Shown: positions 36,820 to 48,017, counted from the first letter of the stretch. The stretch is 64,000 nucleotides of DNA from Turritopsis dohrnii (GCA_027922465.2 BQMF02000056.1:558001-622000), one strand, 5' to 3'. Program-made: numbers and translations. The notes: generated by a model not told the origin, from the sequence alone.

Positions 36820-37062
36820 TTTCTGCGGTATATACCGGGTGTACCAAAAAAAACGTGCCTAAAATTGAAATTTTGACGTAGCTTTTTACTTGATCTTAAG
36901 ACTTTAAACTTTCCAGATATGATTGGTAGCCTATTATTGTCCTTTCCTGAAAGTTTCATGTGTATATCATTTTTACTTTTTGAGATATGGATATTTTACC
37001 AAAAAGTATGAAAAACCTTTTGAATCGATTTGTAGTTTGCAAAAAGGACACAGATTCAAATA
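36820..37062 (+). repeat. mariner-type terminal repeat, left copy
   Basis: TTTCTGCGGTATATACCGGG, then TACCAAAAAAAACGTGCC and about 220 bp more, repeats directly at 38732-38980 and, inverted and diverged, at 41385-41575. The TA-rich tip and nearby transposase remnant suggest Tc1/mariner. Confidence 0.65.
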
Positions 37063-37239
37063 AAACTTGAAGCCATTAGGCTTGAACAATTTCCGCATCA
37101 GCCCTTGAGAAAATTGCTATAGGCTAATTTTCAAGATATCTGAATGACTTGTACACTGACTAATAATTTGATACAGTCTGGGATTCATCAAATTACTCCC
37201 TTCTTTAATTTATTAAACTTAATCTTGACAGATTTGCAA

Positions 37240-37303
37240 TTCACTTTGATGTTCAAATGTAATCCATGCAAAATTTCACGAAATTTGAAGAACTTTCGAA
37301 ATT

Positions 37304-37376
<73 letters not shown>

Positions 37377-37835
37377 CGGGAGTTTTCAGTCCTTGGGCTT
37401 CCATCCGTAATGGTTGGTTCTTCCGCCCGCCAACTTGCAACTATTAGTTGACTTACCGCCAGAGATACGTATAGCATTCCTCTAACTTGCCCGAAGGCCA
37501 GTGTACAGTCAGTCGATGGCTCCTAATGGGCTGACACGCTGCTTTTAAAGCGCATCGGAGTGGTGTATTGAGATACGACATGACTGGACTCGAACACGAG
37601 TCGCAGCGGTCGCACTCAAAGGTACTAACCACTACACCATCGCATCCAAATTTGGCCCAAATTGTCCCATTTTAGTGAAGTCTCACAATGTGACTGCCAG
37701 AATTGAAATCAGCATCTTTCAAATGTTATCCATGCAAAATTTCATGAAATTTGAAGAACTTTCGAAATTTGGTCCAAATTTGGCCCAAATTGTCCAATTT
37801 TAGTCAATTCTGACAAAATGACTGTCAAATTCGAA
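37240..37835. repeat. two units of the 128-bp tandem family, split by a SINE
   Basis: GAAGAACTTTCGAAATT and CCAAATTTGGCCCAAATTG occur in the opposite orientation to the array at 43784-44835. The first unit is interrupted after GAAATT by the SINE at 37304-37644; the second (37710-37835) is intact. Confidence 0.75.
37304..37644 (-). mobile_element. tRNA-derived SINE with long (TTAC)n tail
   Basis: Same family as 32285-32567: A-box GGTGTAGTGGTTAGTACC and B-box GTGTTCGAGTCC on the minus strand. The tail is about 18 TTAC units (37304-37376), against five in the other copy. It contains an extra TACGACATGA stretch. Confidence 0.88.
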
Positions 37836-37848
37836 ATCAGCTTATGAC

Positions 37849-37881
37849 TGACTGACCTATGTTCCTAGCATAGGTCAGTCA
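37849..37881. repeat. perfect 13-bp palindrome
   Basis: TGACTGACCTATG (37849-37861) and CATAGGTCAGTCA (37869-37881) pair perfectly around the 7-base loop TTCCTAG. It is an AT-region hairpin at the end of the 128-bp-family units. Confidence 0.8.
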
Positions 37882-38192
37882 TTAACTATTCTGAATAAAC
37901 AAACAATCCGAAATCCGAACGGACTTTCCGAAAACGACGAAAAACTGTGACAGAGATAGATGGTACTTAGATAGAATGTGTAAATCAAAGAATTTTTTAC
38001 GCTATAAGCGCGGAAATTGAATGACATTTTTTCTTCAATATGTTATCAAATTTCAACTACGTATTATTTAATCAGTTTAAATCAAGCATTTGAGTTTTAA
38101 GTTTTTATGATACATAATATTATGTTAAGTTGCTTTGAAATGCTGGTAAAATAGAAATATAGGTAGGGTAGATTTTAACGATGTTTAACATA

Positions 38193-38493
38193 ATATAGGT
38201 TTCGAGCTCTTTGGCAATATTCCTCGGTGTGACGTGTGTACCGGGATCGTCTTCTTGGGAGCATACCATTTCTTCAACTAAGGCTTCGTTTGCAGCTGTT
38301 CTTGCCGTTTTTGGTCTTCCAGAGTCTTTTCTTCGATCCATCTTACCATCTTCACTGAATTTCTTAATCAGATGTTTCACCGAGCCATACTTCCAGTTTT
38401 TCTCTGGATTCTCTTTCCATATCTTGTACCCTATATGTAACCTTTTTCAATATAATGCTTGATAATCGCTTTATCCTCTGTTGAAAAAACCAT
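38193..38493 (-). pseudogene. mariner-like transposase N-terminal remnant
   Basis: From ATG at 38493: MVFSTEDKAIIKHYIEKGY, then a stop/frameshift, then WKENPEKNWKYGSVKHLIKK, DRRKDSGRPKTARTA and CSQEDDPGTHVTPRNIAKEL. This is the paired helix-turn-helix DNA-binding half of mariner-type transposases ('GSGRPRTART...LSQED.PGTH'). The DDE catalytic half is missing. Confidence 0.75.
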
Positions 38494-38731
38494 TTTCTGT
38501 TTACTTTGAAAGTTTAATTCTGCAATATTAAATTGCTGGTCGCCGTGGAGTTTATGTAAACAGTTTTACAATGCAAGATCATCTAAAATAACAATGACAC
38601 TGCAAGAGCTTCTTTTTTGAAAAATAAAAACAAAACAAAAGAAAACTCCAGGCTTGAGGATGACTTAGGCGCTCGAGCTTTTAATTTAGGATCCCAATGT
38701 TTTGACGTTTTAACGTCAATTCTATAATCAA

Positions 38732-38980
38732 TGTTTCTGCGGTATATACCGGGTTTACCAAAAAAACGTGCCTAAAATTGAAATTTTGACGTAGCTTTTT
38801 TTACTTGATCTTAAGACTTTAAACTTTCCAGATATGATTGGTAGCCTATTATTGTCCTTTCCTGAAAGTTTCATGTGTATATCATTTTTACTTTTTGAGA
38901 TATGGATATTTTACCAAAAAGTATGAAAAACCTTTTGAATCGATTTGTAGTTTGCCAAAAGGACACAGATTCAAATAAAA
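38732..38980 (+). repeat. mariner-type terminal repeat, second direct copy
   Basis: Near-identical to 36820-37062 over about 240 bp. The following 80 bp (38979-39058) also repeat 38025-38100, so a longer duplicated mosaic is present. Confidence 0.7.
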
Positions 38981-39059
38981 TGACATTTTTTCTTCAATAT
39001 GTTATCAAATTTCAACTACGTATTATTTAATCGGTTCAAATCAAGCATTTGAGTTTTAC

Positions 39060-41384
39060 TTAAAACACATACGGAAAAAATTGACCGGGTCGTTTTTGAA
39101 GCGATTGATGGACAGGCTATCTTATCTGCATCTCTAAGGACAAAAGGTGCCGCAGATCCTTCTGGACTGGATGCTGATGGATGGCGAAGGATCTTAGCCT
39201 CCAAGTACTATGGCTGAAAGAGTGGAGACCTCAGAGACGCACTTGCTAAAATGCTGAGGATTATGTGCTGTGAAGATATTGACCAAACTGAGAGGAGTAT
39301 GGAAACCTATGTTGCATGCCGACTTATAACGACCAATAAGCATCGGAGAAGTGCTGAGAAGAATCTTTGGTAAAACTGTGATTAATGCAGTAAAACAAGA
39401 CATTTTGGAAAGTGTCGGCTCTCTACAGGTTTGTGCTGGACAAAACGCTGGTTGTGAAGCGGCTGTACATGCAATCAATTAAATTTTCAAAGAAGAAGAA
39501 ACCGATGCTGTTATCCTAGTTGATGCATCAAATGCCTTCAATAGCATCAATCGAAAAGCGCTGATACAGAATCTGAAAGTCCTGTGTCCTGCAATAGCGC
39601 AATACGTGAATAACTGTTACAACCAACCGTTAAGACTTTTCGTTTTAGAAGGCAAAGAAATTTTGTCTGAAGAAGGAGCAACCCAAGGCGATCCACTGGC
39701 AATGCCTTCATACGCCATTGGCTTGATGCCAGTGTTAGATGATTTAATGGAGGAAAGTTTGACAAACAACGTCAAGAATGCAGCATACGCAGACGATATT
39801 GTCGGTGGTGGTAAGTTGAAAGACCTCATAAAGTGCTGGGAAAAGCTGAAGAAAATAGGCCCTCTGCTTGGCTACTACCCCAATGACTCGAAATCTCATC
39901 TCATAGTGAAAAAGGAAAGATTGGAAGAGGCAAAGGAAATCTTCCAAAACACTGGCATCGCCATAAATTCAGAGGGGCACAAGTATCTTGGTGGGACGGT
40001 GGGAACCCATACATTCAAAGAAAAATACATCAGATCCTTGACAGAAAAATGGGTAAATGAAATCAAGCTTCTAAGTAAAATTGCAAAATCAGATCCTCAC
40101 GCTGTATACATCGCCTTTACTACCGGATATGTGAGTAAATTCACATACTTAACTATAAAAAACGCTGGAGAATTCATCGGACCAGTTGACCATGCTATTT
40201 ATTACGATCTCATCCCTGCATTGACAGAAAGCCACGTATGCAACGAGAATGAAAGAAAGCTACTCTCGCTACCTGTCCGGCTGGGTGGTCTGGGTATACC
40301 ATTAGCCACTAAAATGGCAGAAGAAGAGTACGAGAATTCAATTGAGATGAGCAAGAATTTGTCCAACAATATCATTAATCAAACCAAAGAACTCCCACAG
40401 AGCAATCCTTCATTTAAGATTAACATAAAGAAACGCGGAAGTTTAAGAAGGCAACAACAACTACAAAATGTACGAGAAACAATGTCAGAACAAGAGAACA
40501 GAGCAAACGAACTTGCCTAGATGAAAGGCGCATCAAATTAGTTGACTACTTTTCCGCTTCAATCTGAAGATTTCTATCTTTTAAAAAGAGAATTCTTCGA
40601 TGCAATTGCACTGAAATACAGGTGGGATTTGAAGCACTTACCATCTGTTTGCGCTTGTGGGCAATCTTTCACTATAGATCATGCGCTTTCATGTCCAAAG
40701 GGTGGTTTTGTGTACCAAAGGCACAATGAGCTGAGAGATACCATTTCAGCCATTATAGGAGAGGTCAAGAAAGATGTGGTAGTTGAACCAGCACTGGAAC
40801 TCCTGAGTGGAGAACAACTTGCTCGTGGTACCATTACGACTGACGGTGCAAGAGCAGACATCAGTGCTTCAGGCTTTTGGACGCGTGGCCAACGAGCATT
40901 CGTCGACTTAAAGGTATTCAATGCCTTCGCTCAGAGGTACGCAAACCAAAGTTTGAAAAACGCTTTCACCATCAGCGAGCGAGAAAAGAAGAGATCCTAT
41001 AACGACAGGATACTTCAAGTTGAACGAGGATCATTCACTCCGCTAATCTTTACGACAAACGGGGGTATGGGGATAGAGGCTCAACACTTTCTACATGCAC
41101 TCGCAACACACTTATCAGACAAAAATGACGATCTCTTCTCAGAAGTATTGAATTGGTTGCGCACAAAAATCTCGTTTGCCTTGACACGATCTTCCATCAC
41201 TTGCATCCGATGCACTAGAACATCGGCGACAAAGAAGATCAGAGTAGAAGAAATTCGAATTTCCTAGTCGATTGCATATCATTAAACGATTTTATGTAAT
41301 CTTAATTATAGTTTCTTGCTTGAATTTCAAACAGTGTAAATTTGCATATATAAAATACTATTTGTAGGGTAAAAAAAAAAAAAA
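39060..41384 (+). pseudogene. non-LTR retrotransposon with restriction-like endonuclease (RT + CCHC + PD-D/ExK)
   Basis: The 5' part (39060-39605) is broken by stops and frameshifts but shows DPSGLDADGWRRILASKYYG and VDASNAFNSINR (RT motif A). The open frame from 39606 has GATQGDPLAM and YADD (61-64 from its ATG). Two in-frame TAG codons (40518 and 40536) separate it from the same-frame 40542-41267 part; the second stands where relatives have Trp (ASN-stop-LTTFPL), as expected from G-to-A decay. That part has C-x-C-x7-H-x3-C (C37, C39, H47, C51) and a nuclease core E82, D106, D122-L-K124 (RAFVDLKVFN). A poly-A stretch ends it at 41370-41384. The architecture fits RLE-type LINEs, in which RT copies RNA at a site cut by the C-terminal nuclease. 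Dead, but the 3' two-thirds are well preserved. Confidence 0.85.
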
Positions 41385-41575
41385 ATTCTATAAACAATTG
41401 GTTTTTCATACTTTTTAGTAAAATATCCATATCTCAAAAAGTAAATATGATATAAACATGAACCTTTCAGGCTACTGATCATTTCTGGAAAGTTTGAAGT
41501 CTTAAGAGTAAGTAAAAAAAGCTACGTCAAAATTTCAATTTTAGGCACGTTTTTTTTGGTACACCCGGTATATCT
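41385..41575 (-). repeat. mariner-type terminal repeat, inverted copy
   Basis: CTACGTCAAAATTTCAATTTTAGG...GGTACACCCGGTATAT is the reverse complement of the 38732 repeat. It starts directly after the LINE poly-A, so the LINE appears inserted inside a mariner-type element. Confidence 0.65.
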
Positions 41576-41847
41576 TTGAACGACGTTTTTGTTCCTTATC
41601 ATCGTTCATGTTTTTGTTCATTACTCAATAACATTATCCAGCACAATTCAGCACTATTCAATTATTATTTACATCATCTCTCTATTTTGTATTATCAACT
41701 GCCTATTATTTTAGTTTTGCTTCTATTGGTAGTATTATTACTATATATTGCTTTATTCTGCTCAAATTTGCAATAAGCTGCTGTAAAATTCATTTTGTTA
41801 GTTGTAGCTATATGGAATTGAAAGTACCCAAGGACCACATTTTTCTA

Positions 41848-43376
41848 AAGTAGTTCAAGGATCTTTTCACCAAGGTGATCCAAAATTTGGTGAAACAGCA
41901 GGTTTTCAATGTACCGGAAATGCTTATAATATGCTTCAGTGCTATCAAGAAAGTATCATTACGGAAATCTTGGGATTTAGTCTATATTTTGAATCAAGGT
42001 GATGCACTCTTTAAATTGTTGCAAGCCACAGGACCCCTAGTAGAAGTTGATCGAATTCCTCGTAGTAATTTCCACCAGTCCCAGTCAGTTGTCTTTTTTT
42101 TAGAATAAATTGACCCTTTTCAAACTCACAAAAATATCACAGCCAATAATATGGGTGCCGGTGCTATTTTTACTTGTGCAGACAATTTTGGACTTATCTG
42201 GGATTTTCGAAAACATTCAATATAATTTATTTGATTCACACAGTAAAGTAGTTGGTGATTCTGACTGTTCATTTGCTCCAAATGGCACTTCAACATTTTA
42301 AGTGAACTAAATGCATTTATAAAAGATATGTTTGGACCTATTGTGAATTATGAAACACAGTATGACATCCAACATATTGCCATTCATGCGACACAAGATA
42401 CTATTACCTCAATTAAAGCAACTATACTTGAAAATAGAAAAAGAAAAAATACTTCAATTCAATGCCAGATACTTGTGGAACAGAAAACCATAGGGTCACA
42501 AAGAGAAAAACGTAGGGAGAGTTAGAAGTCCTCAGCATGGTAAACATCTTCAGCGAGTAAGAAGCAATAAAAAACGATCCATAGTTTTTTAGTGTTTCAT
42601 CACCAAAGTGTAGAATCTCTAAATTTACTGAAATTATTATACAAGGCCCATCTTGTGTTTGTATTGTCTGTAACTGATCCTTATATGCAAGGTCTGTGCT
42701 GTAATTTAACAAGGAAAACACAATGAATTTATGACATATGGAGCCCCTAACAAAAAAACTGAGATATGCCAAACCTGTCATAAGTCTTTAAAAAAAGTCA
42801 GCTGCCTGCCCAAGCTGTTTCAAACAAACTGGAAGTTCATTTTATGCCTGACAATTTAAAAAATCTCAACAGGCTGGAACATGTTCTTATATCTCGTAAG
42901 ATTTTATTTAAAAATATTACAATTATGCTGAAGGTCAATTTCCGAAATTGAAAGGTTGTATTTGCAATGTACCCATTGATACTTCTGATGTGACAAATGT
43001 ACTTCCATGTGGAGCTGACAGTAATGGTTTAGTTATTATAAAACTGAAAAAAAAACATGTTTACTTCGAGTCTGTCTCTCCAGAATCTATTTATTCAGCT
43101 CTTCAATACCTTAAGGAACACAATCCATGACATAGAAATTTATCATGATAACATTCCAAATAATTTACTAGATTTGTCTGAGATTTCCACTGAAAATTTG
43201 TGTGAAGAGCAAGTTAACCAAGATAGCCTGAATCCACTGGATTTGTTCAGATTGAACACACAGGAAACAATGTTGTATAATAATTTTCCGTCAATTGAAG
43301 AAATTAATATTGCCCCTGGGGAAGGAAATTCTGCAAAGGAAAACCTGGAGACGAGTAAAGCAACAGTAATATTGTA
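41848..43376 (+). pseudogene. Helentron-like remnant: OTU-like protease and DUF6570-like region
   Basis: At 41848-41960 the frame reads VVQGSFHQGDPKFGETAGFQ then CTGNAYNML, the nucleophile-Cys segment of OTU/C76-like peptidases found in Helentrons and related elements. After frameshifts, VSLRKSWDLVYILNQGDALF and LFDSHSKVVGDS...GTSTF supply the catalytic-His segment (42218-42298). From 42838, LNRLEHVLISRKILFKNITI, GQFPKLKGCICNVPIDT and GLVIIKLKKKHVYF, then DIEIYHDNIPNNLLDL (to 43376), match the 'LPK..GSVCNVPVD' region that precedes Helitron replicase. No Rep or helicase domain remains. At least four frame breaks; dead. The fragment lies directly between the mariner repeat and an orphan gene flank. 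Confidence 0.7.
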
Positions 43377-43379
43377 GTG

Positions 43380-43690
43380 TTGGAAATTTGCGATTAGTGT
43401 ATGAATTCATTCAGTAATGGCTTTACAGTTCCTCTAGTTGTGTTTGTCACGCAACAGACATTTGTCCGCCTTTGTCTCCTTCAAAAGTTTGGACTGTTCT
43501 CGAGTTTAAAAAGTTTTCTTCGCCCTCCGGTGACGTTTAGGGATTCCCTCAAAGAGTTGGATCTGGTAAGAAAAAGTCCTAGACCAGTGACTGTCAGTAG
43601 TTAACTTTTATTTATTTGCATCTTTGTAGTTTTCAATAAATGATTAGTGATATTTTTAATACATTATTCTGTCTATTAATTGACTTTAGG
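43380..43690 (-). repeat. duplicated 5' flank of the glycosyltransferase-like gene (distal part)
   Basis: Matches 52975-53250 in inverted orientation, for example AAAAAGTTTTCTTCGCCCTC/CGGTGACGTTTAG and TTTGCATCTTTGTAGTT...ATAAATGATTA. No coding body of the gene follows here; the neighbouring sequence is the Helentron remnant. Confidence 0.75.
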
Positions 43691-43783
43691 ACACCCGTGG
43701 TGGAGTAAAGTATTTAAAATACCCGTGGTTTCTCCTCCTCCTCCTCCTACTACTACTACTATTCCTCCAAGTTATGAACGATT

Positions 43784-44835
43784 GGTCAAATTAGGACTTC
43801 CAGTTGACCAATTTTCATGAAAATTTGCACAGAGCACAATTGAAAGACGCTGATTTCAAATTTGACAATGATTTTGCCAGGTTTGACTAAAATTGGGCAA
43901 TTTAGGCCAAATTTGGACCAAATTTCGAAAGTTCTTCAATTTTCATGAAAATTTGCACAGAGCACAATTGAAAGACGCTGATTTTGAATTTGACAATGAT
44001 TTTGCAAGGTTTGACTAAAATTGGCCAATTTAGGCCAAATTTGGACCAAATTTCGAAAGTTCTTCAATTTTCATATAAATTTGCACGGATCACATTTGAA
44101 AGGTGCTGATTTCGAATTTGACAATGATTTTGCAAGGTTTGACTAAAATTGGCCAATTTAGGCCAAATTTGGACCAAATTTCGAAAGTTCTTCACTTTTC
44201 ATGAAAATTTGCACAGAGCACAATTGAAAGACGCTGATTTTGAATTTGACAATGATTTTGCAAGGTTTGACTAAAATTGGCCAATTTAGGCCAAATTTGG
44301 ACCAAATTTCGAAAGTTCTTCAATTTTCATATAAATTTGCACGGATCACATTTGAAAGGTGCTGATTTCGAATTTGACAATGATATTGCCAGGTTTGACT
44401 AAAATTGGGCAATTTAGGCCAAATTTGGACCAAATTTCGAAAGTTCTTCAATTTTCATGAAATTTTGCACGGATCACAATTGAAAGGTGCTGATTTCAAA
44501 TTTGACAATGATATTGCCAGGTTTGACTAAAATTGGCCAATTTAGGCCAAATTTGGACCAAATTTCGAAAGTTCTTCAATTTTCGCAAAAATTTGCACGG
44601 ATCACATTTAGAAGGTGCTGATTACGAATTTGTCAGTCATTTTGTCAGATTTGACGAGAAAGGGTAATTCGGGCCAAATTTGGATCAAACTTAGAAAGTT
44701 CTGCAATATTCATAAAACTTTCTACAACGCACAATTAGAAGTTGATGATTTTGAATTTGCCAGTCATTTTATTAGATTTGAACATAATTTGGCAATTCGG
44801 CAACGTTGTATTTGTGAGACTAAATATGCATCGTT
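43784..44835. repeat. 128-bp tandem array, about eight units
   Basis: The block ATTTTCATGAAAATTTGCAC (or its variant) starts at 43811, 43939, 44067, 44195, 44323, 44451, 44579 and 44706, a spacing of 128 bp seven times in near-perfect register. Units alternate between GAAAGACGCTG and GAAAGGTGCTG types. The last two units are most diverged. CTCCTCCTCCTCCTACTACTACTACTA sequence leads in at 43735-43770. Confidence 0.93.
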
Positions 44836-44894
44836 GTGTTACGTCCTGAAGTCTTCAAGCCAAGCGGCTTCTTGTTTAATTTTAAATTTTGTTT

Positions 44895-45130
44895 GAACAA
44901 AAAATTTGTCAAAGTAACTTACCAGATCAAATTGTGGCGAATGTTTTAAACGATGTATGTATCCTTCGCTGCGGTTTATTCACATCGCGATATAACTCAT
45001 GAACAATTATAAAAATTCTGCTTGAAGATTACCTAGTTGATTACGCCCGTCATTTATCCGCCTATGTGTCTTTGACTCACTAATTACCGTCAATAATAAA
45101 AATTGATAAAGAATAGTTTTTACATAATGA
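44895..45130 (-). repeat. duplicated 5' flank and first-exon donor of the glycosyltransferase-like gene (proximal part)
   Basis: Inverted match to 52740-52960. The minus strand reads GATCTG then donor GTAAGTTAC (44922), as at the 53.4-kb gene. In that locus this block and the 43380-43690 block are adjacent; here the 128-bp array separates them. Confidence 0.7.
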
Positions 45131-45412
45131 ATTATTTTGTTGATTTCATCCCAAGCAAAACGACTGATTTTTATTCTTCCTAGTTTGTTTTTTTGTCATT
45201 TTATTTTATTTGCTTATAAATATATACAATAATTTACTTTCATCATAATATTTTCGTCGACCTTATGTCAACTCGTCAGCGATGATTTCTCATTTCACAT
45301 ACTTCTTAATTTGTAGATGTTGCTGATCACAACAAGTCAATAATAACCCAGCGGGCACAAGATGTCTTTGAGACGTCTCAATTTAATCGTAAAATGGTCG
45401 TTTGGTTTTAAG

Positions 45413-45806
45413 ATCATTTTGCGACGTTGTAGGGACGTCTGAAAATGGGACGTCGCAATTGGGATCCATTTACGATCAATTTGGGACCTGATAAAAATTT
45501 TCAAATTTCATTCTGCAATCATTAAACAGTATATATAAATCGAGTAATACTAACATGCTTATATAGAATTTACATTCGTATCGAATTCTGTTTATTGGTC
45601 GTGTGAGGCATGAATTTACGACGTTTTTGGGACGTCTTTATACAGATTAAATAACGACCTTCGAAACAATTATTAATTTAGGATCATTTTGAGACGTCGT
45701 AGAGACGTTTGAAAATGGGACGTCGCAATTGGGATCCTTTTACGATCAAATTTCATTCTGCAGTCATTAAACAGTACCAATCGAGTAATACTAACATGCT
45801 TATATC
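45413..45806. repeat. direct repeat with GGGACGTCGCAATTGGGATC core
   Basis: Two copies (45413-45563 and about 45679-45806) share GAAAATGGGACGTCGCAATT and CGAGTAATACTAACATGCTT. The second has an internal deletion. Non-coding. Confidence 0.75.
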
Positions 45807-46014
45807 ATGGAGAGAAGGACTCACAACTTCTTTAAAGCTATTGAAGTAAACCTCTCCTCGCTATGCAGGTGGTATATTGAAAAAAATATCTGCTAATTTT
45901 AAATTCTCCCGCGGGTTAGATTTACGCGATTTTTATTGGCTAGATTAGACAATAGAAAGAGAACTTCAAAACTATCTACTAGATTCTTTACAAACTCGAT
46001 ACATTTCTCTAAAA

Positions 46015-47604
46015 ATGGCGATCGATCAACAGTCAGACGTGGTTTTTGAAGATTTTGAGATTGATGATGATTACGAAATCGATGAAGATAACTTGAGAGC
46101 TCATAGTGATTTTGAAAATACTGAAATTATTACCGATGATTATTCTGATGTTGATTTCGATGGCAACGATGAATTTACACTGCTAAATATTCCAAGTGTG
46201 GTAAGTGTGTTTGATTGCCTTCCAAAGTGACATATATAAATATCAGAATATTTTGTTGTTTTTTTTCTCCTTTTCTTTCTGATATAAAGTTGTTTACTGA
46301 CCAGACAAATAATGAAACATCTGAACTGATAGGTACTGCACGAAAAGATGACAATGATGCTAAAAAGGTTGTTGGTTGTAGTGTTTCAACATTAAGGAAA
46401 GGTAAACAAGTCATAATATGTTACTCTTATTTATTTGTATGGAAAATATACACCTTCTTTTTATAAGTATACAAACTTAACAATATATAAATTAGATTAT
46501 TGCAAGTGAAATTTTCCACTTTCTTCTCTTCAGTGGCAGACATCTCTTACCAAGTTCTTTTATTACTGCTTTATAGGTACATTGAGGTTTACCTTGATGG
46601 AACTGGACTGTGCAAACATCATCTTAGATATACTAAAGGATACTGCTAGAGATAAACGCTTGGCTTTGAAAATAAATGGATTGATTTTGCCTGGCAACAA
46701 AACTTTTATTTCAGCTGCTGATGTAAATATGGACTGTTTCAGCTTATGTAGTAAACCATTGGTTACGCGTATTTACAGTTTAATGGAATTACAACAGTTA
46801 AGTAACAGTACTATGCAAGAGAAATTTTGGAGTAAAATCCATACCTTTCATTTTAAATGACGAATCGAAATCATGTTGGGAGCCTTTTTTAAATTTGCTG
46901 AACATTGATATACATTGCAATACATTTCATGGTTTGTTTCAACGTATTGTTATGGAGCTTGTAAAACACTTATTGGAAAAAAATAATATGCCAAAAGCTG
47001 AGAAAACAGTTGATATTTTAATACTGTCCAATGATGAACAAGAGGTGTTAGCTTATGTTGCTGGTTTTCTGGTCTTCAGCCTTATTAAGAAGTATAAGAA
47101 ATTGGTACAAGCCAATCCATTAAATATTGAGGCAAGTGCTGCTCTAACATTACTGAGTTCCTTTAAGGTGGTAGATGAGAGTCAATTTAAGTCAAAGTAC
47201 TTGAACTTCCGAGATTGGATTAATTTGAACAACCGTGGACTTCAGTGAATGATGACTTGTTTGTATTTGTTCGTCGGATTGAAAATACTGTGCGACATGT
47301 TTTGAATCTGCAATTTATCCGAACATATAGGTGTGAAGATATGCGTGAAGCTATACAAAAGCATTTGGAAAATTCAAAGCTTGTTTCAGAAGGTTGGGAA
47401 AGCTTATCAAGGCATTTGCCGAACAGAAAACTGGAAGATATTATAAAAGAACAAATAATTGGAAAATGGATTGATATACGTGCAAGGGCATTTGTTGATG
47501 CCTATGTCTTGTTAGCAAAGAGATCAGTACGAAGAAAAGAGAGTGAGATGAAACTGGAGTTATCAAGAAAAGGGACACAATCTATGCGAAAAACTTTAAC
47601 ATGA
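46015..47604 (+). pseudogene. transposase-derived or unknown gene, two frameshifts
   Basis: Exons 46015-46200 (acidic start MAIDQQSDVVFEDFEIDDDY), 46290-46401 and 46579 onward join in phase through GT-AG introns. Near 46830 the frame must shift to continue with SIPFILNDESKSCWEPFLNL and DEQEVLAYVAGFLVFSLIKK, and again near 47240, where NNRGLQ meets NDDLFVFVRRIENTVRHVLN. The 'VAYVAGFLVFSLIKKYKKL ... NRGGL ... DD.F.F.R..E...R' order resembles C-terminal parts of THAP-associated transposases and their domesticated relatives. The last part ends KSVRRKESEM...SMRKTLT. Two breaks suggest decay, though unrecognised splicing at either point is possible. Confidence 0.5.
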
Positions 47605-48017
47605 TTTTTTATTTATGTTTTCATTTTGTGATCTTGTATGTGTGATAAATTGTTTACTAAAGAGTACTCCATATCTGGATTTTTTCATTCATGAAAATTC
47701 CGTTTGCGGAGTAAGCTTGATGACAAATTTAAATTTTTCTTTTATTCATTGATGCCTCCCAAACAGTTTCAAAAGATTCCATCTGAAGAATGAATAGCCC
47801 AGTGTGTGATCGAGGCCGTATGTAAAACGGCAACTCCGGGAATGATGTAATAAATTTGACATTAGGCGTGCAAATGATTTAGCTAGCAATCAACATATGG
47901 GTGTTTTCCGTTTTTAGAAACTATGATTGCACATTAAGTACTTTATAACACTTCATTATCAACGAGTCATCATCAAGGTGAGAGGAGATAAGGATTTCAA
48001 AGTTAATTATTATCAAA

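Noticed and set aside
38193..38493. Live mariner transposase
   Set aside because: An early stop/frameshift and absence of the DDE domain show it is a remnant.
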